Below, one piece after another: positions 1-12,569 of a stretch of 64,000 nt of DNA. Both the position numbers and the translations under genes were made by a program. The stretch lies in NCBI GenBank assembly GCA_037447655.1, contig JBBHKE010001062.1:72008-136007 (forward strand). The letters are read 5' to 3'. The notes under the pieces were generated by a model. It was given only the letters and a program-made list of their open reading frames with translations, was not told the DNA's origin and searched no databases. Origin of the DNA: Zygnema cylindricum (lineage: Eukaryota; Streptophyta; Zygnematophyceae; Zygnematales; Zygnemataceae). The stretch's first letter is position 1. Each line of letters opens with the position of its first letter.

Positions 1-55
1 TTAACTTTGGAGGGCAAATTAATGAATGGAAAAGTTAGGATAGCTTGAATTTATT

Positions 56-3000
56 ATGATTCTAACTACACTGCATAGTTTAAAGAATCCTTCTGATGAA
101 ATTCTCAACAACAGACCTATGTTAGGACAGTTAAGTAATGATGACACCAGACACAGTTTGATTAGATTCGAGTCACTAGTGGAAGGAAAACCGTTGAAAG
201 TACTGGTTGATTCAGGTGCCACACATAATTTTATTTCACATAAGTTTGTAGAGGAAAATAAAATTCCTACTGTCATAAGGGAAAAAACCTTTACATGTTC
301 AAGTGGCAAATGGTAATAAGTCCACATTAGACTTACAAACTGACACAATTGAAGTGGATATTCCAGGGTCATAAAATGAAAGTTGTGTGTGAAATAATGA
401 ATTTAGGAAGTGAGGAACTAATTCTGGGAAGCCTTGGTTAACAGAACATAATCCTCAAATTAATTGGGAAATTAACACCTTAAAAGTGAAGTCTGAAAAC
501 GGTTGGAAGGTTTTGCAAGCATTATCTCCTAAGAAATTGCATAGGAATCATATAAACAATATAACCAGATTAGGAGTGGAAGGTTTAATATCTGCTAAAC
601 AATTTAAAAAGCACTTAAAAGATAAAACAAATCATGCTTTCTTGTTGTTAGTAACTGAGGCAGTTACAGATGAAAGAGGGGGGAGAAAACAATAACATTG
701 ATGTCATCCCTAAATCAGACACCACTAAAACTTTGAAAAAACTAAAATATGATTTTGTAACTGACATTAATACATCTGATGTTGTTGTTAAAGATTTGAT
801 TTTTGAATTTCAAGATGTTTTTCCTAATGATTTACCCTCAGGAAGGCCACCTTCCCGAGATGTAGAACATGTTATTAACCTTGAACCTGGATGTAATCCT
901 CCTGTCACAGGAATTTATAAGCACAGTTTCTTTGAGCAAGAGGAGTTAAAGAAACAGATCAAAGAACTCTTAGAGAAAGGACATATTCACCCCAGCAAAT
1001 CACCGTATGGAGCACCAGTTCTCTTTGTCAAAAAAAGGACGGAACGTTGAGAATGTGTGTCGATTATCGTAGTCTGAAAAAGATTACGGTGAAGGATAAG
1101 TATCCGTTACCTTTAATTTCTGATTTGATAGATCGTTTAAAAGGTGCTAAAGTATTTTCATTGATTGACCTGCGTAGTGGCTTTAATCAGGTGCCAATCA
1201 GAATTGGGGATGTTGATAAAACTGCTTTCAGGACTAGGGTGGGTCATTTTGAATGGATAGTAATGCCATTCGGTTTAACGAATGCACCGCCTACTTACCA
1301 AAGATTAATGAACCAAACTTTTTCTGATTACATAGATGAGTTCGTTCAGGTGTTTATTGATGATATTCTAATTTACAGTGAATCTAGAGAACAACATGTA
1401 ATTCATTTAGAAAAGTGTTAGAAAGGTTAAAGAAAAAAAATTATACGGAAAATTGTCAAATCCAGCTTTCTTAAAAGTGAACAATTATTTTTGGGACATA
1501 TAGTTAGTGGGGAGGTGTTAAAACAGATCCATCCAAAATCACTGCAATCCAAAGTTGGATGCAACCTACTAATGTCACGGAAGTTAGATCATTTATGGGA
1601 TTGGCCACTTACTACAGGAAATTATAAAGAACTTCAGTATGATCGCTGCACCTTTGACGGATTTGCTTCGGGAAAAGGAGATGTTTGCGTGGGGAGGCTG
1701 ATCAAGAGAGAGCATTCGAGGAACTAAAAGGGAAGTTGACCTCTGCTCCTACACTAGTGTATCCTAACCCTGCTGGGGGAATTTGAAGTTCTGATTACTA
1801 CAGATGCAATCTGACAAAGGTCTAGGTGCAGTCATAAGTCAAAAAGTCGGCAAACACTTTCATCCTATTGCTTTTGAGTCCAGAAAATTCAATGATGCTG
1901 AAAAGAACTATACAGCACAAGAAAAAGAATTACTTGCAATTGTACATGCATTGGTGAAATGGCGATGTTATTTGCATAATAAAGGAATTTACAGTTCACT
2001 GTGTTAATAAGCCCTTTCTTATTTGCAGAGATTAAGTGATGCACAGATTATTGACTGGCAGACAGGTTAGGTGGATGTAAAAATTAGCATATTTCAAATT
2101 TAATGTCAAACATATTCCTGGGAAGACAAAATGTAGTTGCAGATCCTTTAAGTAGATGTTTTGAAATAAGTGTTATGGTTCAGGATGAATTGTTTTTAGA
2201 TACTGTTAGAAATGGTATGATAATGATCCTTAATTTTGCTGTGATTTGCAAAAATATTTCGGGAGGAAATTCTGACCCATTGAATGAGAGGCATGTCAAA
2301 AACTTTAGACTAGAGGTTGGTTTACTGTATTTGCAAATTGGGGATAGATTATGCATTCCTGAAGTCGGAGACTTAAGAAAACAAATTTTACGGGAAGCTC
2401 ATGAGCATTTAGGACATCTAGGTCGAGATAAAACCCTTAGTCGGTTGCAAAGTAGATTGTTTTGGCCTGGGATGGCAAAAGAGGTGTCAAAACACGTAGA
2501 AAGTTGTGTCCCTTGCCAACAGAGTAAACCTAGTACCCAAAAACCTAAAGGTCTCTTAAAACCTTTGGATATTCCCGAAAGACCGTGGGAATCTGTCAGT
2601 ATGGATTTTATTGTTAGGTTGCTTGCTACATCTAAAAGGAAATGACAGTATCATGGTCGTAGTCGATAGGTTCAGTAAAATGGCAATATTTATCCCTTGC
2701 AAAACTACTCATTCAGTTGTAGATATTTCAAAGTTATATTTTGACAATGTGGTCAGACATCATGGAGTTCCCCTGTCTATAGTCAGTGATAGGGATTCTA
2801 AATTTACATCTGCATTTTGGAAATAATTGCAGCAAAATTTAGGTATTGAATTAAAAATGAGTACCTCTTACCATCCTCAGACAGATGGACAAACAGAAAG
2901 GATGAATCGTACACTGGAAGAAATGCTTAGGACTATTTGCAGTGGAGTTCAAAACACATGGGAATCCAAACTGCCATTAATGGAATTTGCATACAATTCA

Positions 3001-3640
3001 TGTAAACATGCTAGTACAGGATTCTCACCATTTGAAGTTGCATACGGATACCAACCGAGAGAAGCATTAGACTTAATAACAGGGATCACACAAGAGAATA
3101 GGGGTTCAGGAACGGAATTTTGGGAATATATTCAAACAGTTGGAGAACTGTCCGTGATGCATTAGTAGAGGCACAAAGGAGGCAAGAATTAAATGCTAAC
3201 CGCAAACGGGGTGATTGGGTGTTACGCACAGGTGACAAGGTTTGGCTTTCTACAACTCATTACAGGTGCAAGATCGACGGACAATCGGATCCTACGGGGA
3301 AATTTGCTCCTAAGTTCATTGGACCATTTACTGTAATCGAGATGATATCGTCAGTTGCTGCCAATTGCACTTTCCGGCGTCAACAAAAAATTCATCCAGT
3401 GATACACATTAGCCAATTGAAACCCAGCGAATCTTCGACCAACCGAAGGAGAATTGGAATTGGATCCCTCAGTAATTATAGAACCTGAAGTACACATATG
3501 GGTAATAGATTGGGTTGGTCAACGGTTCAAGGTCGGAGATACTATATTCTGGCAAGTGCATTATCTAGGGGAGGCCTGAGGATGAGTTGACTCTAGAGGA
3601 TAAAAATCTGAATTTTTACAGAGGTATTGGAGAGACAATA
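56..3640 (+). pseudogene. Ty3/gypsy pol remnants (PR-RT-RH-IN)
   Basis: Pieces in order: aspartic protease with VDSGATHNFIS (about 206-240); RT with [18 protein letters not shown] and the catalytic FIDDILIYS (about 860-1420); RNase H (1804-2007); integrase with an HHCC zinc region (about 2400-2520), catalytic D near SMDF, second D in SDRDSKF, and E in QTERMNRTLEE (2590-3000). A GPF module (KFIGPF) follows near 3310. The frame breaks several times, for example in the A-run near 1031 and by a stop at 2824-2826. After 3480 a frameshifted stretch resembles the end of a chromodomain (PEDELTLED, about 3575-3605). This is a typical decayed copy with no intact protein. Confidence 0.88.
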
Positions 3641-3689
3641 ATATAGAGGTCCCGTCTTGAGAATTAAAAATGTTTTAACTGAGGGCAGT

Positions 3690-3709
3690 TAAAAATAAGG
3701 AGGGGATGA
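3690..3709 (+). other. Polypurine tract of the Ty3/gypsy element
   Basis: A purine-rich run containing AAATAAGGAGGGGA sits immediately before the LTR start, where plus-strand DNA synthesis is primed in LTR retrotransposons. Confidence 0.75.
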
Positions 3710-4683
3710 TGTAACAGTAATAGCGGATCGAACTAATTTATAAAGGGTATTTAGGAGTTATGATTATAGATTATTAAATTTGGTAGACGTTCGCGAAAGA
3801 ATCACGCGATTTGGAGTTATATTTCAAAAGTTATAGCTATGGGTGCACTTAGGTGGCAGTGTGGGGTCTAAATAACAGGTGGGTATCATTGAAACGGGTT
3901 AAGGGTCAAAATTAGTACCGAAATTTCGCGTGAACGTTCATAAAGTTCTAATGAAACGTTCAGTATGCATGGTACTTCGTTTCGTACAATTTTTAGTACG
4001 AAACGTCACTTTCACTTAAGGGAATTTCGTAGGAAGTTTCCACGTCGCGAAATTTGTGACGCATGATCGTGCGAAGTCGCGTTTCGTTTGGCGCGCGCTT
4101 TTGCACGTAATGTTACGTAGTGAAACGTAGCGTTTGATTGGTTAATAAAGTGCTAAGTAGTTAGTAAGAGATTTCGCACGTTTTTGCATTGGTCAGCTCC
4201 GAGTCCTTGTTGATCAATGATTGGCCCAGGGTAAAAGCCTGTTTCAAACGGAGCTTTGACTCTGGCCTGGCGAGTCCAGGGCGATGATGGATAAATGGAG
4301 AAGTGTAAGAGGAGAGTAGACATCTTTTCCTTTGGGGGAAAGTTTGTGGAAATTCCGGCTGATCTTGGTCCTGAGCGATTAATACCAAATTGGAGAAAAA
4401 GGCATTTTGCATTGAAATCTCTTACTAACTAAATAGTGTATTTAGTAGTTAAGAGATAGAATTATTAAGAGTGGAGAGTAGTGGAAAATACTTTAATAAG
4501 AAGGGTTGAGCCACGAGGGCAAGAGACCAAGCTAATGTTATGTGGACAGAAGCATCTTTAATTTAAAGTTTATCCTTATGTGAGTGTTGTCAAATGTGGA
4601 TGTGTGTTTTCCAATGTGTGGAATGTGTGGTTGGAATTGTTTGTAGTAATGGGATTTTCTGAGAGGTAGGAGATCCTGTTACA
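3710..4683 (+). repeat. 3' LTR of Ty3/gypsy element
   Basis: It begins TGTAACAG and ends CTGTTACA, a perfect 8-bp terminal inverted repeat, directly after the polypurine tract. Length is 974 bp. The 5' partner is outside the window, so age cannot be judged. The region 3900-4110 is rich in CGTACG/TTTCG-type short motifs. Confidence 0.8.
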
Positions 4684-5046
4684 AATAGCGAGTACTCTCC
4701 CTCGTCCAAAAAGTTTCCCACCCATGTGGCGCGTGCGTGGGTCTTTTTTCATTCGCTGTTTGGGCGGTAGTTTAACTAAAAACACCCCCTCGAGGTGATT
4801 TTGGATGAAGTTTTTTGATGGGTTGGATTCTCTTGCCCGGGGGTTGAAAAGAGGAAAACGCCAAAATGCGTTCACATGACAACAAACATGCAGTACATAC
4901 AAAGTATAGAAATAACGTTCACTGCACTTTGGTAAACATGAATTTCTCGTATGGCTGAAGTTTTTCTCAAAGTTCTCTGAATTTTAGGGCAAAATGACAA
5001 AGAAAAGTTGATACTTTAATACATGGGGACACCTTTTAAGGTCGGT
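4684..5046. other. Intergenic, no gene seen
   Basis: No coding region is convincing. A Stowaway-like end (ACTCTCCCTCGTCC near 4691) has no partner nearby. Confidence 0.5.
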
Positions 5047-5781
5047 CTTCCATCAGCTAACAAAAGGGGTTGTTTACTAAAGGGTGTCGTGTTTAGTACA
5101 AGTTTGTGCCAATTTTTTTTATTCAAGAAAAACAACTAAAATTTCCAACGTTATACACTTATAGGCATAAAACTTGATCGTCTGATGCATTGTTTTTTTA
5201 ATTTGAGACGCCACATCGCTTACCTTCCAGCGTGTGGCGAATGTCCTTAAAGAGTAGACTTTGCACACATTGAACGTGTAACTTGGGCCGCGTGGAAAAG
5301 ATAAAAGAAATCCCATGATGAAGGGCGATTATTTGCCTACACGTCGCATAGGCCATGTGCCTTTCACCTGGGTGAATGCAAATCCACTGCAATTATCGCG
5401 TCACACTCCCACCATCAACTAGCACTTTTTTTGTCGTTCCGTTTTGAAATTTTAGATAGTACATATTATAATGCACTTTGTACGAGTCATAGATTACCTC
5501 CGCTATTACATTGATGACTCCGCTGGTACAGATATTGCGTTCACACTTTGCGTTGGAAGATTATGTGTAGATATTCAGCATCGTGTTAATTAATCTACGT
5601 GTTACCAACCATAATGAGCCACGCAAATAAAAAGTGGTTTACTGACGCGACTCAATGGAAGACACGGCAATCAGTAAACGTATCCCTACATTTAGTGAAA
5701 CCGTTAGTTGAAGTCCGGCCTAATATGTACGAAAACGTACAGCATCCAATAAACAACCCCACTTTCCCTCTAATATATGAG
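5047..5781. mobile_element. MITE-like element, GGGGTTGTTTAC family
   Basis: The left end (CTTCCATC then GGGGTTGTTTACT, then a GTAC-rich stretch) and the right end (AATAAACAACCCC then CTCTAAT) are inverted copies over about 45 bp. The same ends flank the hairpin MITE at 37603-37997 and start a truncated copy at 34215. No transposase is encoded. The target duplication is unclear. Confidence 0.55.
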
Positions 5782-5809
5782 GAAAATACACTAGGAAAGC
5801 ACGCCCTTA

Positions 5810-8066
5810 GGGTGTGTCCCCATGTGTTCAAGTAAGGGTTTTTTTCCATCGTTTACACAAAAAATGGGACTTGCAACGACAAAATATTACGCAGTACGAA
5901 AAATGGGCAAAAACACAAGTACGTTTTTCGTCATCTTGGAACTTAGAAGGTACGACAATTTGGCGTTATTATTATCGCGACCCACTTCCAGCTCATCTTC
6001 ACACTTGCATTGGAATCAAATCGCGACCTGATTTTTATCAACATAATACCCTATTGACTAATAGAAAATCGGGATTGCACGCGTCAAACCTTTTCAATAA
6101 CTTTAAACGACGGGGGGTACACTGTATTTTTTTCCCTGCTCGTCACGCGCATGTACGTACGAAAATTGAAATTCTATAGGCTCCAATGCCACACAGAATT
6201 CGCAGATCAAAAAAGAACCTAATCTAGATAGTGTCGACTCCAACTTGATATAAACCCAAATGATTGACCCCTTGACAATCAGAACCCCATTAACAGCTTC
6301 ACTCCTGTGAAATAAGACTTTCTGTGTGCTCAGTTCCACCACAGAATGCAAAGTTAGAATATGAGATTTGGACACATTCACCCACTTTGACTTTCCCTTA
6401 GAAATGCAGCAACCCAGGCAGGAAAAAATTCTTACCTACTACACCCGTGTGTAGCTTGGACTCCCTTGAGTCCGCGGCAAAAAGAATCACTGAAAATGGT
6501 CAACTGAATTGATAGTTATGGTTGGCCAAAGTTTGCCATTTATACAAGGTGCTCTCTAGGAGAGACAGCTACCTACCTGAAATATTATAAGTCCTAAACC
6601 CCTCTCTAAACCCTCTAGTACTGAGGTACGGACCAATCACATTACTGTATAGTACATAAAGGTACAGGTGCCGGTGTACCTTTCATACGGCCATCGTACG
6701 ACATGGCTAAAAAGTCAACACATGTTCTATCGGGATTCGCTCTATAATCCCCGGAATTTCTGCTTCCAAATCTTATCTCTCCACGTGGCGCCAGGTCATG
6801 CCACGTCAAAAAACCGGTACCGTACAAAAAAGTACAGGTGTCGCGGTACTTTCTGTACGAACATAGTACGATATTGCCATAATGTGACATTTGTCACATC
6901 CGGATCTGTTGTGTTCCGTTCCGTAGATTCCACAACCTTTACGATGTCGCCACGTGTGATCTGGAGAGGTGACGTCCGCAAACCGCCAAAATTATCCTTC
7001 TCGCGAAGGCGGCGCTAATCACGGTTGTCCGATTTATTTCGGCATTAATACGGACCGTCGAAACAAATGTCCGTACTATTTGTTTCGTCCGGTACTTTAT
7101 AGTACAACTATATCTATGCCATGTAAACCGTAATCTACTTAAATGGAAAAACCCTACTTAATACTATTTAAATATCTACCGAACCAAATACATATTAGCA
7201 CTAGTCCTAGACTAACCGGATAAGGCTGACGCCTACTGGTTACTTGACGGACGGTAGGTAGCAGGATCAATTCCTGGGTCCGTCAAATACCTTTTTGGTA
7301 AGTCTACCAAATCTACACCCTTTCTTCATAGAGAGCCTAGGCATCCATGGCTCTAGCTCCCTGTCCAGCCTCAAGTGACTACAAACAAGTGTGGGGGCTT
7401 GGTGAGGGGAGTTAGAGGCAGACCGCCTCAACTCTTTTTCTATCCTAATATAGACCTAGAAAATACTCAAATATCAACAAAAATGACGAACATGAACGGA
7501 AAAAAAGTTGTTGGGGTCTCGGACCTCCACTTTCATTCACGGGTCCTTTTCAAAATTTTACATCGTCCTCGTCTCCCCCCCTCATTCTCACTCGACCGCT
7601 CCTCTTTCTCTCTTGTTTACACGAGATGCAGCAATTATAGTATCAAATGAAAGATTTTTTTCTCTTTTCTTTTGAATATTTTTGGTCCTGAGTTTGATGG
7701 CATATGGAATGATAAACGATAAGAAAACGAAATCGGGAAGCCATGGCGGAAAATCTACGTACTGATGACGTCACATGGTAGCATGACTTCGCTATGTCAC
7801 AAAACCCTAAACTTCTACAATGTCACAAAAAACCTTGACGTCTTGCCGTTTTTGTAGACGTCACCAATTTTAGGAAGTTTCGTAGTCGTCTACATTTTGT
7901 TTCGTAGACTGTCGCACATTTTGTAGACCGTCTACAACTGTCACATATTAGAAGTAAATGAAGGCGCATGTAATGATTGACATGGGCACACTTTGAAAAT
8001 ACACCGTAAAATCTGCGCTAAAATCCAAAGTAACGTTCAAAGTTTCGGTTACATGGGAACACGCCC
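5810..8066 (+). mobile_element. PIF/Harbinger-like non-autonomous element 1
   Basis: The ends are inverted: GGGTGTGTCCCCATGT on the left, and the reverse complement of GGGCGTGTTCCCATGT on the right. They are flanked by TTA at 5807-5809 and 8067-8069, the 3-bp target duplication typical of PIF/Harbinger and Tourist elements. A copia solo LTR (6167-7479) is inserted in it, leaving about 940 bp of its own. TTTTAGCGCAGAT lies near its right end, as in the left end of element 2, so the two are one family in opposite orientation. No transposase is visible. Confidence 0.65.
6167..7479 (-). repeat. Solo LTR of the D/F copia subfamily
   Basis: It runs TG...CA and is flanked by a perfect 5-bp direct repeat AAAAT (6162-6166 and 7480-7484). 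The sequence matches the D and F LTRs, read on the minus strand. No internal region remains, so it formed by LTR-LTR recombination. It carries the tRNA-like module on the plus strand (about 7212-7286), where TTGACGGAC pairs with GTCCGTCAA. Confidence 0.88.
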
Positions 8067-8115
8067 TTAGTGGTCTAAACCCACTAAGGGTGGGGGGGGG
8101 GGGAGAGCACCCTTA

Positions 8116-8894
8116 GGGTGCGTCTCTATGTACTTCAAATTTAGAGATTTTTTTTTGTTTTTTTAGCGCAGATCCGGCGGACCCGGAATTCGGGTGTCCC
8201 TATGTGTACCAAACGAAATTGTCACTTAGGGCGTGACGATTGTATACTTCGACAATGCCCGTGACGGCTGTCAAAGTCTACAATCTGTGATGGTGCACAT
8301 CATTTTTCCGTAACTGCTTGTGGACGTCGCGTGACTTTCGTGACATTGTAGACCTACCGCGCCTCCAGCCTGTGCCGTTTCACGGTTGAAGAAGATGCGT
8401 TTTGACTTTGCGTCTATTGTTGGCTCGGCGTGAAATGGCATCGGAGCCTTGAGACCCTGCAAAAAAAAATCTGTACCGGATGGAAACGGACAAAACAAAA
8501 CAAACTGTGTACTTCTCTTGTCGTATTAAACAAAAACGGACAAAACATAGAGAATCGCGTACACTTCCACGTCGCTTGAAATCGTTTGAATTTTTTGAAC
8601 AAAACGTTACACGTGCGAATTACGTGTTCCTATTCGTTTATAAAAAATCCTTAATTTTAAATCACATCGGCCCTGTATTTTAAAGATAAGGTTGAAGATG
8701 ACGTTTTTTGTCGTCGAAGTGGGTCGAAGAACACAACACGACAAGATGTAGTACATTTTAAATCCGATGATGACGCAAAATGTACTTCTCTTTTTTTCTA
8801 TTTTATTGTACGGTTGAAACTTACGCGATACGGCTCTAAGTTTTACAGGAAACGACAGAAAAAAACCCTTACTTAAGCACATAGAGACGCACCC
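8116..8894 (-). mobile_element. PIF/Harbinger-like non-autonomous element 2
   Basis: TIRs are GGGTGCGTCTCTATGT and its exact inverse, flanked by TTA (8113-8115 and 8895-8897). At 779 bp it is near the size of element 1 after removing the LTR insert. Its right end (reverse strand) aligns with the left end of element 1, including AAGTAAGGGTTTTTTT. No transposase is present. Confidence 0.7.
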
Positions 8895-8897
8895 TTA

Positions 8898-9434
8898 GTC
8901 CAACGTGACACGTATCTTTAATATCCACGTGTAGCGATTACACATTCTTTAGTTGACTGGCCAATTACTGGACTGCTAAATCCCGGAGAGTCTAGGCGAG
9001 ATCTTCTGAAATGTTGTTTTTTGAAATAAAAATAAAATAAACAGTTCGGCAGTACGAAAAATGTACGATTTTTTTGTAACCAGCCTCACTTTTCGTCTTA
9101 TGGAGGCGTCACCGTTATGCGTCCGAAAATCTGGTGTGTCCGGGCTGCTTGTAATAAAAGGAGATAAATTGATAAATTGACTCTATAATTTTACTTCCTT
9201 ACAACATAAAAAATGGACTTCGGTATTATCGAACCAGTCTATACTCTAGTCTATACCCTACGTCAAAAAACGATAATTAAATAGTTAATAGTCAGTGATT
9301 CGGTTGTTTTTTTCATTTTTTCTCCTCCTGTCGTCTTCTTTTTTTTATTTTTTTTATCTCATCTTTTCTTCAGTTTTTTCACACTGTCAATATGGTCCTC
9401 TCACCCTCCCAATTCCCATGGCTTCCTTGACTTA
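8898..9434. other. Intergenic, no gene seen
   Basis: AT-rich DNA passes into a pyrimidine-rich stretch (about 9300-9375) that may be the LINE 5' leader. Confidence 0.4.
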
Positions 9435-12400
9435 TTGACCATGTCCGGAAGCCCTTCTTATTCCCTTCTCCCTCCCCCACCTCCACCCAAACCTCGTAAA
9501 TCTTCTAGGCGTTTGGAATGTCCTGGGTGTCACAACCTATTTGCCATTGAGGTCGGTATTTTCCTTCACAAACAGAGTTTTCGACATTGTATAACCCTGG
9601 GTGGCCCTTTGTGTAACACCTCTCCTCCATCGTCATCGATCACACTCCCCTCCGACCCCACAGATGAGGATTGTAATTTCGTTCGTGAGTTAGATGTTTT
9701 GGGGGCTTATGATTTGGGAGCTCCCCGCCCGCGATTGTACACCGGTATACCTATGGCCGTCAGGACAATAGTACAAGATGCCCTCCACCTCCTTTTGTCC
9801 CACATTTTTTCAAACCCGGCGAACATTGCTCCTTCGCACCTTCTTCTTATGTTCTCTCTCTGGGTGCTAGTCTTTCCAGGTCATGGAGGGGGCAGTGGGG
9901 CTAGAGAAACTATGGCCCGTTATGGCCGATTCCTTCGTGGTGATTGGAAGGCCCTCCACGCCTAGCATGAGGATCGGGTATCGAGCACCTATTTCATACC
10001 ACGTCGGCCACCTAGGCCATCGGATGTCCCGACCTCTTATCGTCGAGCAATTCACTTAGGCCGTGTTGGTGAGCTTTCTCGAGCAGTTCGGGCCCTATAG
10101 CCATTCACCCGTGCCCCCGGATCTTCTTCCCCTATTGAGGTCCTTCGAGCTATCCACCCCCCTGCCCCTTCCCCTTTACCCCCTTCCATCCACGCCTTTG
10201 AGCCCTGTGAGAGTTTTACTTTGGATCGGGAGGTTTTCATTAAGGCTCTTAGCTCTTCTCCTCACCTTTCAGCGAGGGGGCTCTCGAACACAGTGTATGA
10301 GTTGTTTCGTGATGTTTTGCCCCCTGAATCGGGTGCCCGAGGGTTCGATGTGTTTTTTCAAGTATGTTCTCTCATTGCTAGTGGGGATGTTTCCCCTCGG
10401 ATTTGTGATTTTATCACGGCGTCCCACCTTGTGGCAGTCGCAAAACCTAATGGTGGGATCCGCCCTATCGCCGTGGGAGAGGTTTTTTATAGATTGGTGG
10501 CTCGTGCAATATGTCTCCAGCTCCAACCATTTTCCATGATTATTTTTCTCCTCATCAGTTTGGAGTGGCCACGAGAGGGGATTGTGAGGCCGTGGTCCAC
10601 GGGATTCGGGCTTTGTTGGATGTACATCCGCATTGGTTGGTCCTTCAGGTGGACGTTTCCAATGGCTTTAATACGATGGGTCGGAACGTGATTTTTTCAA
10701 AGCTTATGGCGGTTTCATCTATGATTGTCCAATTATTCCCCTTTGTGAGGGCTTTCTCTTCTTTGACAAGCAACCTTTCCTTCTTGGCCGATGGTGATCT
10801 CATTCCTCTCTCCCACTCGCCAAGGCGACCCTCTCGGCGGACCTTTGTTCGCCCTCGCCCATTACCGGGCCCTTCGTGCCTTCGCAGCCCCATTCCCTTC
10901 TTGCCTTTTCCCTTCGGTTGCAGATGATACGCACATTATTGGGCCCAAAGAACAAGTCGTGTTGGCATATGATTTTTTCAAGGAACGTTTAGCCGAACTC
11001 AACCTTTCAGCCCAGCGGTTGAAGTGTGTTATTTGGTCTCCTCAAGATATTCCAATTTCGTTTACTCCCCCTCTTGGTTTTCAAACCCCTTCTCCCTTCG
11101 ATGGCATTCGGGTGCTTGGTTGCCCCCTTGGTTTGGATACTTTCGTAACTCAATTCCTTTATGATGCTTTACAGAGAGATCTGACCCAAGTGGACGATCT
11201 TCCTTAACTTCTCGATCCCCAAGTTGCTTTTGCTATGTTAACCAAGAGTTTTCCCCACCGCCCTTCTTACCTTACTCGTACTTCCCCTCCCACTCCGACA
11301 TTTATCTCCTCTCTCTCGGCTTTTGACGATCACCTCATGGACATCCTCCACACTCTGCTAGGTCGTGGGGCATTTGATCGCGAGTCTAGGCCATCGGCCC
11401 GCATTCAGGCATCCCTCCCTATCTCTACTGGGGGGTTGGGTCTATTATCCACTGCTCGTGTTGCTCCCGCTGATTATTTGGGAAGTTGGTGTCTTATTGC
11501 CTCCACTCTTGTTTCTCGATTCTTGGCTGGGGACACCCCCGTTCTAGCTACTGTTATCCCCCGGGTTTCAGACGGTGTGTTTGCCTTCCAGCGATCTCTA
11601 TTGGACGCGTCACGTTCTCTTCCTCCCCATGCCCTAGTGGATGTGCCAATTTTCTCCACCCTTGTTACAAAATCTGTTGAGTGTGTCCAGGAATCGATTT
11701 GTGATCGGGTTGTCGCCGCCATTAAATCCGACCTTCTCAAGGCGCTTCCCCTCCGATTCTTCCCGTGCCCGTCTTCTCTCTTGTGGTGGACCTGGTTCTG
11801 GGTCTTGGCTTTTGGCTACGCCGATTTTGTCCACTCTCCGATTCTCACCGGCTCAGTTCACCATCGCCCTCCGGTTTCGCCTTGACCTCCCCCATCCTCC
11901 TTTACTTGGCTCTCTTGTTTGTGCCCGTGGTCGCGTCTTAGGCCCCGATGGTGTCCACTTGCTTCGTTGCTCCCATGGGGGAGATTTGATCCCGGCGCAC
12001 GACACTATTCGTGATGCCGTTGCGACTATCGCTTCAGAGGGGGGCTTTTCTGTGCGTCGGGAGGTTCTCATATTATTCCCAAGCGTCGGATCGATGTTGT
12101 TTTGCTTGATGGTGCCCGTCGCATCTTCGGTGATATTGTTTTGGCGAAACCTATTTCAGCTACAGTTGTTGGTCAGGCGGCTTGACATGTTGGGGTGGCG
12201 GCTCGTGATGTCGCTATGGTGAAGGAGCGTGATTATGCCCACCGGGACCCTATGGATGACTTTATTCCAATGGCAGTCGAGATCTTTGGTTGTCTGGGTG
12301 TTGTAATGGACGAGTTTCTCCGTACTTGCGCTCGACGTGCTTTCAAGCGCCGAGGACCTGGGAGCCCTCCTCCGGTCCTTACTTCTTTTTATCGTCAACG

Positions 12401-12569
12401 CTTATCTGTGGCTTTACAACGAGTGCAAGCTTCTATTCTCCTCCTATCGGCTGCTACGGTTATGGATCGTCGCCGGGTTCCGGAACTCCCTCAATGTGCT
12501 CCCCCGGGATGGGGGGACTTATGGGTTGCTTTTCGTAGTTATTTAATTGGGTTGGGGTTGGGGTTGTAG
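9435..12569 (+). pseudogene. LINE retrotransposon ORF, RLE class, frameshifted
   Basis: One long ORF now lies in several frames. The N-terminus (9435-9965) is proline-rich with a C2H2-like finger (C29, C32, H45, H51). RT follows: KPNGGIRPIAVGEVFYRL (about 10440-10500), QVDVSNGFN, RQGDPLGGPLFAL, and catalytic VADDTHI (about 10915-10935). The C-terminal part has RIDVVLLDG, GDIVLAKP and a lysine in VKERDY, followed by FIPMAVEIFG (12080-12290). This is the layout of a PD-(D/E)XK restriction-like endonuclease, as in R2-type LINEs. These elements nick their target with that C-terminal nuclease rather than an APE. The sequence is GC- and pyrimidine-rich compared with its flanks. No poly(A) tail or target duplication was found. 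Confidence 0.8.

Larger units (their letters stand above)
1..4683 (+). mobile_element. Ty3/gypsy LTR retrotransposon, 5' part outside window
   Basis: The domain order protease, reverse transcriptase, RNase H, integrase, then polypurine tract and LTR is the Ty3/gypsy order. Gag and the 5' LTR would lie before base 1. The coding part is broken into many frames and is dead. The LTR at 3710-4683 has good termini, so the right end is well defined. A degenerate chromodomain-like tail suggests the chromovirus branch, with less certainty. Confidence 0.9.

Noticed and set aside
4690-4720. Stowaway-type MITE end (CTCCCTCGTCC)
   Set aside because: No matching inverted end within a few kilobases.
4161-4902. 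Minus-strand open frames over the Ty3 LTR and just after it
   Set aside because: They lie antisense in the LTR and spacer, with no recognisable domain.
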